A stretch of 58,279 nt of DNA from Chlorobiaceae bacterium (GTDB taxonomy: Bacteria; Bacteroidota; Ignavibacteria; Ignavibacteriales; Ignavibacteriaceae): NCBI GenBank assembly GCA_013824085.1, contig PNNF01000014.1:1-58279 (forward strand), given 5' to 3'. Shown one piece after another: positions 9,833 to 19,581 of the stretch; positions within the stretch are counted from its first letter, which is position 1; the number at the start of each line of letters is the position of its first letter. Made by a program: the position numbers and the translations under genes. The notes below the pieces were generated by a model. It was not told the origin of the DNA. It made no database searches and saw only the letters and a program-made list of their open reading frames with translations.

Positions 9833-10097
9833 TCTATCTCCATTATTATTGATTATATGCATTCTGGATTAAGTGATTTTTAATCTTCCCAAAAAGTCAG
9901 AATACGCAAAGTTAAATGAATAATGTAAAAATTACCTCTTCTAAAATAATGTTAAAATTGAAGAATGTTCAATAAACTAAATATTTCTTCAAGATATTTT
10001 TTTTCAAAAATCAAAGACAAAAATTATTAAACTGATGGGATAGTCTGAATATTGTATCTTTCATAAATTAATGTAAATAAATTATTGGTGAGTAAAT

Positions 10098-10595
10098 ATG
10101 AACAAACATAAAAACAAACTAACTCTTCTTCTTTTTTTCTCTTTCATTATTTCCAGTGGCTTTCTAATTGGTTGCTCTCAACCAAAAGATTATTTGCCAA
10201 ATTCTTTTTTTGACTTAAAGATGACAAGTAAATTAGAAGGCGAAGCAGCAAAGAGATTTGTAAATAACCTTCATCATCAACCTGTAACTGTTGAAAAAAA
10301 TGAAGTTGGTTTTTATCGTGCACAAAAAGGTGAAGCAATTATTTATGTAACTTATTATCCTTCTGCAAAATTAGCCCAAGAAAATTTTGATAAAATGACA
10401 GAAAAAATTACTCCTGAAATTTCACCTTTTCATAGCTATGAATTTTTTGAATTAGAAGGAAAAAGAATTTATAAAACTCTGGGAATGGGACAAACTCATT
10501 ACGTCTTTGTTGATGATAAAAATCTTTTGTGGATTACTGCAGAAAATGAGTGGGCGCTTAAGTTCCTTGAAAATTATTTATTGTTAATAAAATAA
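10098..10595 (+). CDS. Small lipoprotein of unknown function
   Basis: A 165-residue protein with a basic N-terminus, a hydrophobic helix and a lipobox FLIGC with the lipidated cysteine at position 26, so it is a membrane-anchored lipoprotein. The mature part of about 140 residues is mixed alpha/beta, with no motif I recognise. A strong GGTGAG ribosome site precedes the ATG. It stands alone and is closed by a perfect terminator hairpin at 10601. Function unknown. Confidence 0.82.
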   Translation: MNKHKNKLTLLLFFSFIISSGFLIGCSQPKDYLPNSFFDLKMTSKLEGEAAKRFVNNLHHQPVTVEKNEVGFYRAQKGEAIIYVTYYPSAKLAQENFDKMTEKITPEISPFHSYEFFELEGKRIYKTLGMGQTHYVFVDDKNLLWITAENEWALKFLENYLLLIK

Positions 10596-10600
10596 ATTTT

Positions 10601-10628
10601 AAAGACGGAGCCAAACTCCGTCTTTAAC
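10601..10628. terminator. Bidirectional intrinsic terminator
   Basis: A perfect 10-bp stem AAAGACGGAG / CTCCGTCTTT with a 5-base loop (10611-10615). It lies between the lipoprotein gene and the convergent esterase gene. The stem ends in T residues on both strands, so it can serve both transcripts. Confidence 0.85.
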
Positions 10629-10646
10629 TCTATTTCAAAAATAAAA

Positions 10647-12116
10647 TTACTTTAACAAAATTATTTTTTTTGTTTCTGAAAAACTCCCCAACTTTCCACC
10701 GCTTATTTTGTTTGCTGTCAATTTGTAAAAATAAATTCCGCTTGCTATATCGTGAGCATTAAATTCAATATTATAATTACCAGTTTTTTTCTCTTCATTA
10801 ACTAATGTAACAACTTCATTTCCAAGCATATCATACACAACAAGTGAAACGTAACTATCATTTGGTAATTGCCAACTTATCGTTGTTGTTGGGTTAAAAG
10901 GATTTGGATAGTTCTGAGATAGCTTAAAATCAGGTTCCGAATCGATTTCATTTTTTACAGAAGTTGATCCAAATGGAAAAATAAATTCAAGAATAAAATC
11001 TGTCGTAGCCCGCCACAAGCCCCAACTATGCCCTTCAGGAAGTTCAAGCCATCTATGACTGTATCCTTTCGCAGTTAGCGTGTCTCTAAAATTTCTCATA
11101 TTAGAAAAAAGAGATTCATAAGTTCCCCAAACAGAAACAAACTTTATATTTTTCCGCGGTGAATTTATTATCTGATTATAGATTTCAAAATTGTTTGGCC
11201 AAAACGCTCCTGAGTGTAATCCACAGTTTGCAAATATTTCTGGATGATTGAAACTTATCAAAGCTGAAATATTTCCTCCGAATGAATCACCGAGCACTAA
11301 TCTCTTGTTAGCAGATTTCATTGTTCGATAAACTGAATCGATAAATGGAACAAGCTCATTTACAAAAAATAATCTGTATGCAACTCTGGTAGCTCCCGCA
11401 TATTCATTATTTCTATTTGTTGGTCTAACAAACACTCCAACTATCGGATCAATTTTATTCGAGTCAATCAGATTATCGATAACAGTTGTCGCTCTTGCTA
11501 AGTCAACGTACTCAAATCCATCTTGAAAATATGCTGTTGGAAATCTTCTCGTCTGTTGTTGATGATATTGTGGTGGAAAATAAATTCTTAATTGGTATGT
11601 AGCTCCAGTATTTGAACTTCTAAAAGTTCGCTCTTCAACTGTTCCCCTTTGCACATTCTGTCGAGTTTGAATTTCCCAAGGTTGAATATATAGAGGCATT
11701 GCGAGTTCTGAATTTGGTCCGAAGCCACCAGCAACTTGTTTTGGATTTAATGGATCGAGTATCCAATTGCTTCCATTGATTACAAATTTATAATCAAGGC
11801 GCGCATTCATTTCAAATTGTCGCGTGTGAAAATAAAAATTTGTTTGTGCAAGATTTGTCATTGCTGTCTGTGACCAACTATTAAAATCGCCTGCAACAGA
11901 AACAGTTGTTGCTGTGCCACGATAAATAAAATTTGCATTATTATTTTCAATGAATGGAAATCCCCTTGTAGAATTAGCAGTCATGAAGCTATCTATTACA
12001 GCATTTTTTGTTGCCTGATCGGGAATTGAATTCACTCTCGAAATAAGATTTTGCATTTGAGTTTGTGCAACTAAAAAGAAGTTGGCTAATAAAACTAAAA
12101 GTATAATTTTTTTCAT
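10647..12116 (-). CDS. Secreted esterase (enterochelin esterase-like) with T9SS sorting domain
   Basis: A 489-residue exported hydrolase. Residues 1-18 form a signal peptide. Residues about 62-145 form an early-set domain with AGDFNSW, as in CBM48/isoamylase N-domains. Residues about 160-380 are an alpha/beta hydrolase of the esterase D/enterochelin esterase type, with nucleophile Ser278 in GDSFGG and catalytic His363 in EGHSWG. The C-terminal 90 residues are a type A sorting domain for type IX secretion, starting with NYPNPFNPTT near 402 and ending in a basic KKIILLK tail. The protein is thus expected on the cell surface or outside. Its substrate is unknown. It lies 45 bases downstream of the FabK-like gene. 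Confidence 0.92.
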   Translation of the reverse strand: MKKIILLVLLANFFLVAQTQMQNLISRVNSIPDQATKNAVIDSFMTANSTRGFPFIENNNANFIYRGTATTVSVAGDFNSWSQTAMTNLAQTNFYFHTRQFEMNARLDYKFVINGSNWILDPLNPKQVAGGFGPNSELAMPLYIQPWEIQTRQNVQRGTVEERTFRSSNTGATYQLRIYFPPQYHQQQTRRFPTAYFQDGFEYVDLARATTVIDNLIDSNKIDPIVGVFVRPTNRNNEYAGATRVAYRLFFVNELVPFIDSVYRTMKSANKRLVLGDSFGGNISALISFNHPEIFANCGLHSGAFWPNNFEIYNQIINSPRKNIKFVSVWGTYESLFSNMRNFRDTLTAKGYSHRWLELPEGHSWGLWRATTDFILEFIFPFGSTSVKNEIDSEPDFKLSQNYPNPFNPTTTISWQLPNDSYVSLVVYDMLGNEVVTLVNEEKKTGNYNIEFNAHDIASGIYFYKLTANKISGGKLGSFSETKKIILLK

Positions 12117-12161
12117 ATCACCTAAAATTTTTATTTATAAAATTTTCGTTAATTATTTATT

Positions 12162-13106
12162 TTATTTGTTGAACTGGCTCACCGAATTTTTGTATTCAAA
12201 AAATAATTTTTCAAAAACATTTCTCACACTTAATATTTCTTTTACTAATCCGCTGCTTTGTCCTGCTTCCATTTCTCCCTCAATAATATCACCTTCAAAT
12301 ATGCCTTTCATTTCACGCTTACTTCCTAACAGTTCTTTTAATTGAGATTCATTCCAACCTTCTGTTTCAGCCACTAAAGCACGATCTGCGAAATTATTTT
12401 TTAACATTCTTACAAGACCAATTTTTTTAAATGCAAGAATTGTATCATTGTCCTTCGCATTTATAATCATTTTTTTGTAATTATCATGCGCTGAAGATTC
12501 AACAGTTGCAGCAAACAAAGTTCCAATTTGAACACCTTTAGCGCCAAGCGAAAAAGAAGCTGCAATTTGTCTTCCGTCTGCAATTCCTCCCGCCGCAATA
12601 ACTGGAATTTTTACTTCGTCAACTAATTGAGGAATAAGCGACAGCGTAGTTAATTGATCAATTCCATTGTGTCCACCTGCTTCAACACCTTCACCCACAA
12701 CAGCATCGCAACCAACTGATTCGGCTTTCAATCCATATTTAACAGATGGCACGACGTGTATTACTTTTATATTTTGCTTTTTTAAGATGTCGATAAATTT
12801 ACCCGGATGACCTGCGGAAGTAAAAATAATTTTAACTTCTTCTGCGATGCAGATGTTTATCAACTCCGAAGCATCGTTACGCAATAATGGAATATTTACA
12901 CCAAAACTATTTGTAGTATTTTTTTTGCATTTAAGTAGATGTTCCTTTAACAATTCAGGTTTCATTGAACCCGCACCAATTAAGCCCAAACCCCCACAAT
13001 TAGAAACTGCTGATGCTAACTTCCAACCCGAGACCCATACCATACCACCTTGAATTATAGGATATTTTATTTCGAGAAGGCTTGTTATTTCATTTCTTAT
13101 TTCCAT
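12162..13106 (-). CDS. FabK / nitronate monooxygenase-like flavoprotein
   Basis: A 314-residue FMN-dependent TIM-barrel protein. It shows YPIIQGGM near the N-terminus, the catalytic-His segment EAGGHNG, and the phosphate-binding stretch IPVIAAGGIADG followed by GVQIGT. This superfamily includes enoyl-ACP reductase II (FabK), which reduces enoyl-ACP in fatty acid synthesis, and nitronate monooxygenases, which oxidise alkyl nitronates. The motif order fits both, and I cannot separate them by eye. The gene is divergent from the nucleotidyltransferase operon and precedes the secreted esterase. Confidence 0.9.
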   Translation of the reverse strand: MEIRNEITSLLEIKYPIIQGGMVWVSGWKLASAVSNCGGLGLIGAGSMKPELLKEHLLKCKKNTTNSFGVNIPLLRNDASELINICIAEEVKIIFTSAGHPGKFIDILKKQNIKVIHVVPSVKYGLKAESVGCDAVVGEGVEAGGHNGIDQLTTLSLIPQLVDEVKIPVIAAGGIADGRQIAASFSLGAKGVQIGTLFAATVESSAHDNYKKMIINAKDNDTILAFKKIGLVRMLKNNFADRALVAETEGWNESQLKELLGSKREMKGIFEGDIIEGEMEAGQSSGLVKEILSVRNVFEKLFFEYKNSVSQFNK

Positions 13107-13139
13107 ATTTTTATTCTTCCATCACAAATATTATATTTT

Positions 13140-13170
13140 TTTGTAATAACTTACTATTTGAATAAATTTG
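13140..13170 (+). promoter_or_regulatory. Predicted Bacteroidota-type promoter of the metK operon
   Basis: TTTG (13140-13143), exactly 19 bases, then TAAATTTG (13163-13170). This is a full match to the Bacteroidota consensus TTTG-n19-TAnnTTTG. Transcription would start near 13177, about 24 bases before the ATG of the nucleotidyltransferase gene. Confidence 0.6.
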
Positions 13171-13200
13171 ATATCTAAATTAACCAAGTAAAAGAAATAA

Positions 13201-14184
13201 ATGAGAGCAATTATTCCTGTGGCTGGATTGGGCAGCAGGCTCAAACCACATACTCACACGATTCCAAAAGTTTTGTTGAACGTGGGTGGAAAGCCTATTC
13301 TCGGACACATTCTTGATAAGTTGATTGAAGAAAATATCTTCAAAGCAACCTTTATTTATGGGCATTTGGGCGAGTTAATAAAAACTTATGTAAATGAAAA
13401 TTATAAATCTATTGATGCAGTTTTTATAGAGCAAGAAAAATTAGAAGGCTTAGGACACGCTATTTATACGGCTATTCCTACATTCGATGAAGAAGAATTA
13501 TTTATCATACTTGGCGATACTGTTTTTGACGTTGATCTAAAAAATGTTTTTCACGAAAAAATAAGTTCACTTGGAATTAAAAGAGTTGATGACCCGAGTA
13601 GGTTCGGCGTTGCAATTATGAATAATGGCAGAATTGAAAAACTAATTGAGAAACCTAAAGATAAAGTTTCTGATCTCGCTCTTGTTGGGCTTTACTATAT
13701 CACAAATTCTAACGCACTTATAAAAAGTCTAACCACATTAGTCGAAAAAAATATTCGCACAAGAGGAGAATTGCAATTAACTGATGCTTTGCAATTGATG
13801 ATTGAAGATGGCGAAGTGATGAAAACATTTAATGTTGATGGTTGGTACGATTGCGGAAAGCCCGAAACTCTACTCTCGACTAATCAATTTTTGCTTACTT
13901 TAAAAGCAAATAAAACAACAAAAGATTTTCCAAGTGTGGTGATAATTCCTCCAGTGTTTATTTCTGAAAGTGCAATAGTTGAAAATTCTGTGATTGGTCC
14001 ATTCACAACAATTAGCGATGACGCAAAAGTTTATAATGCTGTAATAAGAAATTCAATAATCGGGACTTCAGCCGAAGTTGCAAGAACAATGTTAGAGAAT
14101 TCAATCATCGGTAACAACTCTATCATTAAAGGAAATTATAAAAAATTAAATACTGGGGACTCAAGCGAAATAGATTTTTATTAA
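13201..14184 (+). CDS. Sugar-phosphate nucleotidyltransferase
   Basis: A 327-residue nucleotidyltransferase that would join a sugar-1-phosphate to an NTP to give an NDP-sugar. The Rossmann-like domain starts at residue 1 with [13 protein letters not shown] (the GxGxRL loop) and [11 protein letters not shown], and has GDTVFDVD as the metal-binding acidic motif. The last 70 residues show hexapeptide-like repeats ([23 protein letters not shown]) of a left-handed beta-helix. The closest relatives by eye are glucose-1-phosphate thymidylyl/uridylyltransferase-like proteins. The exact sugar and nucleotide cannot be told. It is first in a three-gene run with metK (20 bases on) and ahcY. Confidence 0.9.
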   Translation: MRAIIPVAGLGSRLKPHTHTIPKVLLNVGGKPILGHILDKLIEENIFKATFIYGHLGELIKTYVNENYKSIDAVFIEQEKLEGLGHAIYTAIPTFDEEELFIILGDTVFDVDLKNVFHEKISSLGIKRVDDPSRFGVAIMNNGRIEKLIEKPKDKVSDLALVGLYYITNSNALIKSLTTLVEKNIRTRGELQLTDALQLMIEDGEVMKTFNVDGWYDCGKPETLLSTNQFLLTLKANKTTKDFPSVVIIPPVFISESAIVENSVIGPFTTISDDAKVYNAVIRNSIIGTSAEVARTMLENSIIGNNSIIKGNYKKLNTGDSSEIDFY

Positions 14185-14204
14185 TCAAATTAAAGGAACA
14201 AGAA

Positions 14205-15458
14205 ATGTCATTTTATTTTACTTCTGAATCAGTTTCAGAAGGACATCCAGACAAAGTTAGTGATGCGATTTCAGATGGTGTGCTCGACGCAATTTATTCT
14301 CTCGATCCAAAAGCGCGTGTTGCTTGCGAGACTTTCGTAACAACCGGATTAGTAGTTGTTGGTGGCGAAGTTACAACTACGGCTTACGTTGACATTCAAG
14401 CGATAGTTAGAGAAACCGTAAAAAAAATCGGTTACACAAAAGGCGAATATATGTTTGCATATAACTCTTGTAGTGTGCTCAATGCTATTCATTCTCAATC
14501 TCCAGACATTGCACAAGGTGTTGAAGAAGGAAAAGGTCTATTTAAAGAACAAGGCGCCGGCGATCAAGGAATGATGTTTGGATTTGCTTGCGATCAATCT
14601 GCAAATTACATGCCTTTAACTCTTGAATACTCGCATCGATTGGTTGAGAAGCTTTCGAGCATTAGAAAAAAACAACCGAAGTTGATGCCTTATTTGAGAC
14701 CAGATGCAAAATCTCAAGTTACTATTGAATATGATGAGAAGACAAGAAAACCTTTACGCGTAGATACAATAGTTGTTTCTACTCAGCACGATGAAAATGT
14801 TTCGCAAAAAAAGATTGCAGATGATGTAAAAAAATATGTTATCCCTGCTGTTATTCCTGCAAAAATGTTAGATAAAAAAACTAAATATTATATTAATCCA
14901 ACTGGAAAATTTGTAATCGGCGGACCTCATGGCGATAGCGGATTGACGGGAAGAAAAATTATCGTAGATACTTACGGTGGTTGGGGCGCACACGGCGGAG
15001 GAGCTTTCAGCGGAAAAGATCCTTCTAAAGTTGATAGAAGTGCTGCTTATGCTGCGCGACATATTGCAAAAAATATTGTTGCTGCTAAACTTGCAAAAGA
15101 ATGTCTCGTTCAAGTTTCTTACGCTATTGGTGTTGCTCATCCAATGTCAATTTACGTGAACACTTATGGAACCGGAGTTCTTCCAGATTCTAAAATTTCA
15201 GAGATGATTCAACAAACAGTGCCAATGACTCCAAAAGCGATTATCGAAAGATTAAAACTTCGCAATCCAATTTATCAAGTAACTTCTTCTTATGGACACT
15301 TTGGAAGAAATTATCAAAAAAATGTTAAAGCAAAAATTGTAGTTGGCGAAGAAAACGGCAAACCAAAATTTGTCGAAAAAACTGTTGAACTATTCACTTG
15401 GGAACAACTTGACCTCGTTCCTGTGTTTAAGAAGTGGTTCAACAATTCAGTTAAGTAA
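14205..15458 (+). CDS. metK: S-adenosylmethionine synthase
   Basis: Makes S-adenosylmethionine from methionine and ATP in the cytoplasm. The 417 residues include the methionine-binding HPDKVSD motif near residue 15, the [10 protein letters not shown] hexamer motif with its lysine/aspartate-rich flanks, and the phosphate loop [13 protein letters not shown]. It is longer than the E. coli enzyme (about 384), as is usual in Bacteroidota. AAAGGAAC provides a ribosome site. It is followed after 26 bases by ahcY, so synthesis of the methyl donor and removal of its by-product are co-transcribed. Confidence 0.98.
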   Translation: MSFYFTSESVSEGHPDKVSDAISDGVLDAIYSLDPKARVACETFVTTGLVVVGGEVTTTAYVDIQAIVRETVKKIGYTKGEYMFAYNSCSVLNAIHSQSPDIAQGVEEGKGLFKEQGAGDQGMMFGFACDQSANYMPLTLEYSHRLVEKLSSIRKKQPKLMPYLRPDAKSQVTIEYDEKTRKPLRVDTIVVSTQHDENVSQKKIADDVKKYVIPAVIPAKMLDKKTKYYINPTGKFVIGGPHGDSGLTGRKIIVDTYGGWGAHGGGAFSGKDPSKVDRSAAYAARHIAKNIVAAKLAKECLVQVSYAIGVAHPMSIYVNTYGTGVLPDSKISEMIQQTVPMTPKAIIERLKLRNPIYQVTSSYGHFGRNYQKNVKAKIVVGEENGKPKFVEKTVELFTWEQLDLVPVFKKWFNNSVK

Positions 15459-15484
15459 TTTGTAAAAAATTAAAAGGAAAAAAA

Positions 15485-16804
15485 ATGGATCGCGTAGTTG
15501 CTGATACACAGAAACTCAAATTTAAAGTTAAAGATATTTCTTTGGCTGAATGGGGAAGAAAAGAGATTGAGCTTGCTGAAGCTGAAATGCCGGGCTTAAT
15601 GTCATTGAGAAAACAATATGGAAAATCAAAACCATTGCAAGGCGCAAGAATTGCGGGTTGTTTGCATATGACAATTCAAACAGCGGTATTGATTGAAACA
15701 CTGATAGAACTTGGTGCACAAGTGCAATGGTCTTCTTGTAATATTTTTTCAACTCAGGATCATGCTGCTGCTGCAATTGCTAAAACTGGCATTCCTGTTT
15801 ACGCTTGGAAAGGAATGAACAACGAAGAATTTGATTGGTGCATTGAACAAACAATATTTTTTGCAGATGGACAACCACTAAACATGATTCTTGATGATGG
15901 TGGCGATTTGACAAATATGGTGCTTGATAGATTTCCAGAATTAGTTACGAACATTAAAGGACTTTCAGAAGAAACAACTACGGGAGTTCATAGACTTTAT
16001 GAGAGAGTGAAAAACGGAACTTTGCCAATGCCCGCGATAAATGTTAATGACTCAGTTACTAAATCAAAATTCGATAATAAATATGGTTGTCGTGAATCAT
16101 TAGTTGATGCAATTAGAAGAGCAACTGATTTAATGCTTGCTGGTAAAGTTGCTGTCGTTGCTGGTTTCGGTGATGTCGGAAAAGGTTCTGCTGAGTCTTT
16201 GAAAAATTCTCATGTAAGAGTAATTGTTACAGAGATTGATCCTATCTGTGCACTGCAAGCCGCAATGGAAGGTTATGAAGTTAAGAAAATGATCAACGCA
16301 GTTGAAGAAGCTGACATTGTTGTAACCGCTACGGGCAACATGAAAATTATTAGCGAAGAACATTTTAGAAAGATGAAAGATAAAGCTATTGTTTGTAACA
16401 TTGGTCACTTCGACAATGAGATTGATATGGCTTGGTTAAACACAAACTATGGCAATACTAAAGTTGAAATAAAACCTCAAGTTGATAAATACACAATCGA
16501 TGGAAAAGATATTATTGTATTAGCCGAAGGAAGATTAGTAAATCTTGGTTGTGCAACGGGTCACCCATCATATGTAATGTCCAACTCATTCACAAATCAA
16601 GTTCTTGCACAGCTTGAACTTTGGAATCATTCAGATAAATATGAGAACAAAGTTTATACTTTACCTAAACATCTCGATGAACAAGTTGCAAGACTTCATT
16701 TAGAAAAAATTGGAGTTGTACTCGATGAGCTTTCACCAGAGCAAGCAAATTATATCGGTGTTCAAGTTGATGGTCCTTACAAACCAGATTATTATCGATA
16801 TTAA
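15485..16804 (+). CDS. ahcY: Adenosylhomocysteinase
   Basis: Reversibly hydrolyses S-adenosylhomocysteine to adenosine and homocysteine, clearing the inhibitor left by methyltransferases. The 439 residues carry the NAD-binding [12 protein letters not shown] segment, the substrate-domain STQDHAAAA motif, and the conserved C-terminal [10 protein letters not shown] that reaches into the neighbouring subunit. It has the shorter form without the 40-residue insertion seen in some bacteria. AAAAGGAAA precedes the ATG. It ends the metK operon and is closed by a terminator. Confidence 0.98.
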   Translation: MDRVVADTQKLKFKVKDISLAEWGRKEIELAEAEMPGLMSLRKQYGKSKPLQGARIAGCLHMTIQTAVLIETLIELGAQVQWSSCNIFSTQDHAAAAIAKTGIPVYAWKGMNNEEFDWCIEQTIFFADGQPLNMILDDGGDLTNMVLDRFPELVTNIKGLSEETTTGVHRLYERVKNGTLPMPAINVNDSVTKSKFDNKYGCRESLVDAIRRATDLMLAGKVAVVAGFGDVGKGSAESLKNSHVRVIVTEIDPICALQAAMEGYEVKKMINAVEEADIVVTATGNMKIISEEHFRKMKDKAIVCNIGHFDNEIDMAWLNTNYGNTKVEIKPQVDKYTIDGKDIIVLAEGRLVNLGCATGHPSYVMSNSFTNQVLAQLELWNHSDKYENKVYTLPKHLDEQVARLHLEKIGVVLDELSPEQANYIGVQVDGPYKPDYYRY

Positions 16805-16828
16805 TAGCTGAATATTTTTGTTCTTATT

Positions 16829-16862
16829 AAAGCCGAGGAAATTTTTCTTCGGCTTTTTTGTT
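16829..16862 (+). terminator. Intrinsic terminator of the metK-ahcY operon
   Basis: AAAGCCGA pairs with TCGGCTTT across an AT-rich apical part (GGAAA/TTTTCT), and the stem is followed by a T-run with one G. It lies 25 bases after the ahcY stop. Confidence 0.8.
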
Positions 16863-16994
16863 TTTATAGATTATAAAAAATTTATTTGCGGATTGAATAT
16901 TTAATTCGATTAGAACTCAGAAAAGATTTTTTAATTTTTTGAAGATTGAAATTTATTTGAAGTTTTATAAAGAGAAAAAAAATATTCCTAAATT

Positions 16995-17240
16995 CTATAA
17001 CTCTTCATCATCATTTAATTTGGGTGGTTCGTTACTATCAGAAATAAAAATCATCGAGCATAAATCGCCTTTGAATCTTCCCACACTTTTACATTTCTTA
17101 AAGCGTTCGTTCACTTTTTGATTCTCAACCCCTCCATTTAATCCAAACGGAGTCAAGTCTTCTCCACACTCTGAACAAAACTGAATCTGATTATTTAGTG
17201 CTAAATCCTTTTGGTGGATTTTTTTCTTGGGATTATTCAT
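16995..17240 (-). CDS. Small Cys-rich protein, possible zinc ribbon
   Basis: An 81-residue hydrophilic protein with CSEC at Cys22/Cys25 and further cysteines at 50 and 61. Four cysteines in this pattern could bind one zinc, but the second pair is not a CxxC, so the fold is uncertain. The N-terminus is lysine-rich and the C-terminus acidic (LNDDEEL). It has no neighbour in operon distance and faces the ahcY terminator. I do not recognise a family. The non-random cysteine layout and an uninterrupted frame argue that it is real. Confidence 0.6.
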   Translation of the reverse strand: MNNPKKKIHQKDLALNNQIQFCSECGEDLTPFGLNGGVENQKVNERFKKCKSVGRFKGDLCSMIFISDSNEPPKLNDDEEL

Positions 17241-17460
17241 ATCTTATTTATAAAATCTCTTAGATAATTTTATTGTTATTGATAAACCAAAAATTACTAA
17301 AGAAAGTGCAAAATGTCTTAATTTTTTTTTACAAAAATCTTTAGGAATTACAATTTACTAATCAATAGAACAAGTTAGCATTGATATAGGTTCAATTTAT
17401 CAGCATCAAATAGAAAAATTTTTTTTAATGAACTAAATTGCAGGCAACTTCCAAAAACTC

Positions 17461-17490
17461 ATTCAGTCCCAAAAGCTTTCGGGACTGAAT
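17461..17490. repeat. 30-base near-perfect palindrome, possible terminator
   Basis: ATTCAGTCCC (17461-17470) is exactly complementary to GGGACTGAAT (17481-17490). The 10-base centre AAAAGCTTTC is itself palindromic apart from one A/C pair. It lies 48 bases beyond the yhcH-like stop. On the minus strand a TTTTT run follows three bases after the stem, so it could end the SpoIID/YhcH transcript. It is the only notable structure in the 298-base gap 17241-17538. I found no second copy in this window. Confidence 0.55.
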
Positions 17491-17538
17491 TACACAGTAT
17501 CAAATCTCAATAAAATAGTTTTTAGAAATGCCCCACAC

Positions 17539-17988
17539 TTAGATCTTAATTTTCACTACAATTTTTTTTACGGTTGATGAAATATTAACTGCTATTCCGG
17601 GCATATGAATATCACTTGGGAAAAGTAGAATAAACTCGCCTTTATCGAACACTAAAAATTTTCCTTCACCTTTGTAAAAAGTTACATCTCTTTCAACATC
17701 ATAATCACCCAACGAAATTAATTTTTCTGAACTGGCGTAACCCATTTTTTCTCTTCCAGAATGAACATACTGAAGGTCGATATATTCTTTGTGCGATTCC
17801 CACTTTCCCATCGAAAGGGGTTTAGTTTCATATTTTGAAACCAATGCAAAAATATCTTCGCCTTCAATTAAATGTTTCCCGTCATCGAGTGAATCAAAAT
17901 CGGTTTCTAACAAATAATTAAATGCTTTTTGAAATCTTTCACCAAGTGAAGAATAGTAGTGGTTATTTTTTAGTTGATCAACGATCAT
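17539..17988 (-). CDS. YhcH/YjgK/YiaL family protein
   Basis: A 149-residue cupin-like protein of the YhcH/YjgK/YiaL family (DUF386). It has the usual length, with WESHKEYIDLQY and the later FPSDIHMPG stretch supplying the conserved Glu and His residues that bind a metal. Relatives occur in sialic acid and other sugar catabolic operons, and some act on N-glycolyl or anomeric sugar substrates. No sugar genes adjoin it here, so its substrate is open. It follows the SpoIID-like gene by 31 bases. Confidence 0.9.
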   Translation of the reverse strand: MIVDQLKNNHYYSSLGERFQKAFNYLLETDFDSLDDGKHLIEGEDIFALVSKYETKPLSMGKWESHKEYIDLQYVHSGREKMGYASSEKLISLGDYDVERDVTFYKGEGKFLVFDKGEFILLFPSDIHMPGIAVNISSTVKKIVVKIKI

Positions 17989-18019
17989 ATTATTGCTTTA
18001 GTTTAGTTAATAAAATATT

Positions 18020-19360
18020 TTAGTAAATTTTTTGAAGCTTAGAATTTTTGTAATAGTGAGAAAGAATTTCATCGAAGCGAAATCCTTTTTCTGACATAAC
18101 TGCAGCCCCTATTTGACAAAGTCCCGAGCCGTGTCCCCATCCAGCACCATAAATAACAAAATTCATTGGAACGCCATCTACAACATTTTCTTTCTCAATT
18201 ACAATTGCAGATGAATAGAGATGAGATTTAGAAAGAATTTTTCGGATCAATAATTCTTTCCCAACAATTAATGTTTTTTTAGATCCAACAATTTTCATTT
18301 TGTAAATTCTTGCCGATGCGCCACGTTTCATCGGAATCAAATCTATGATAGCTCCAAAATCAATTCCGCTTCTCTCAAAAATTAATTTAGATATTTCTTC
18401 TTGAGTGTATTCGACTTTCCATCTATAAAAATCCTGAGTCTCTTGGTCAAAGTCAGGCAAAATTTGTGCAAGTATTTTTTTGTCTGAAGTATTGCAATAA
18501 GCGTGAGGAGATTCTTTAATCCATTTTACTGCGTTAGCTTCTTGAGAAAAATTTACATTGTAATTGTCAGGAGCAAATTTGTAATCAATCACTGGCAACA
18601 AGTAAGGATATTTTTTATCTTGCCAAACATTTTCAAAACCTTCAGTAATTCCTCCGCACGCTTTATAATATCTTGTGTCGCAAATTTTTCCTTCACAAGT
18701 AAGCACCAAGCCGCGAGTTTCACTTACTGCTATGCGTGCATTTTCATTAAATATTTTTGAAATACCTTGATACCTTTGACAATGATCATCGGCGCAAACA
18801 TCAAACAATTTATGCTCTTCTCTATCCCACCATTTTATCAACTCATCTTCAGTCTTTATTTCAGTCTTATATTCTTCTTTACTTTCACTATAATTTTTAG
18901 ACAATTCAATTTGAGCCAATAACCACGCCCTCGAAATAACTGCGTGAGCTTTTAGTAATTCAACTGAACATTTAGCACTCATCTCGGATGATATGACACT
19001 CGAAAGATAGTTTTCTATTTTTACAAGATTAATTGCTAATAATTTATTTTCAAAAATAATTAATTTTAACTCGCCCTTGAAAGATTGCTTCTCTTTTCGT
19101 TCCCAATGAAAATCAACACCAATTACTACTTCTTGCAAAGTAAATGTTTCATTGACTGTATCTGAAGGAGTAAAAATAATTTCATCGGCAAAGGATTCTT
19201 TAATCGATGATGAAGTAAGAAAAATTTTGTTCTCTTTCAATTCTGCAGTGAATACTCCACTTACAGTTTTATCTGATTTCCCTAAACGAAAATCGCCATC
19301 AAGGAGAAACTTGATTTTTTTTGACGAAATGATTCCAACACTAATTACAGGTTCTTGCAT
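18020..19360 (-). CDS. SpoIID/LytB domain protein
   Basis: A 446-residue SpoIID-family protein. The family's peptidoglycan lytic transglycosylase glutamate is in VISSEMSA, followed by CADDHCQRYQG, SETRGLVL, and the C-terminal GWGHGSGLCQIGA signature. Family members cleave glycan strands stripped of stem peptides. First found in sporulation, they also occur in non-sporulating bacteria and in cell division. I see no signal peptide at the N-terminus (MQEPVISVGIISSKK), which is odd for an envelope enzyme, and no upstream start that adds one was identified. It is co-directional with the YhcH-like gene. Confidence 0.9.
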   Translation of the reverse strand: MQEPVISVGIISSKKIKFLLDGDFRLGKSDKTVSGVFTAELKENKIFLTSSSIKESFADEIIFTPSDTVNETFTLQEVVIGVDFHWERKEKQSFKGELKLIIFENKLLAINLVKIENYLSSVISSEMSAKCSVELLKAHAVISRAWLLAQIELSKNYSESKEEYKTEIKTEDELIKWWDREEHKLFDVCADDHCQRYQGISKIFNENARIAVSETRGLVLTCEGKICDTRYYKACGGITEGFENVWQDKKYPYLLPVIDYKFAPDNYNVNFSQEANAVKWIKESPHAYCNTSDKKILAQILPDFDQETQDFYRWKVEYTQEEISKLIFERSGIDFGAIIDLIPMKRGASARIYKMKIVGSKKTLIVGKELLIRKILSKSHLYSSAIVIEKENVVDGVPMNFVIYGAGWGHGSGLCQIGAAVMSEKGFRFDEILSHYYKNSKLQKIY

Positions 19361-19581
19361 GAAAATTCCAAAATGTAATATCGAAATTTAACTATTAGTT
19401 GCAATAAGCGAAATATCTAATATTAATGACCGTGAAAAGAATTTTCAACTTATAATGTTTTACAAATTTTATTTTAACTTGAGATAATAATTTCCTTTAT
19501 TAATTATTAAATTGAATTGTATAGATATTTCGTTAATTAGAAATTATTTTTTTAAATTGAATTAAAGGACAAATCGAAAAC

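Noticed and set aside
14185-14204. SAM or SAH riboswitch before metK or ahcY
   Set aside because: The gaps are only 20 and 26 bases, too short for any known class, and the 94 bases before the first operon gene contain only a promoter and a short leader.
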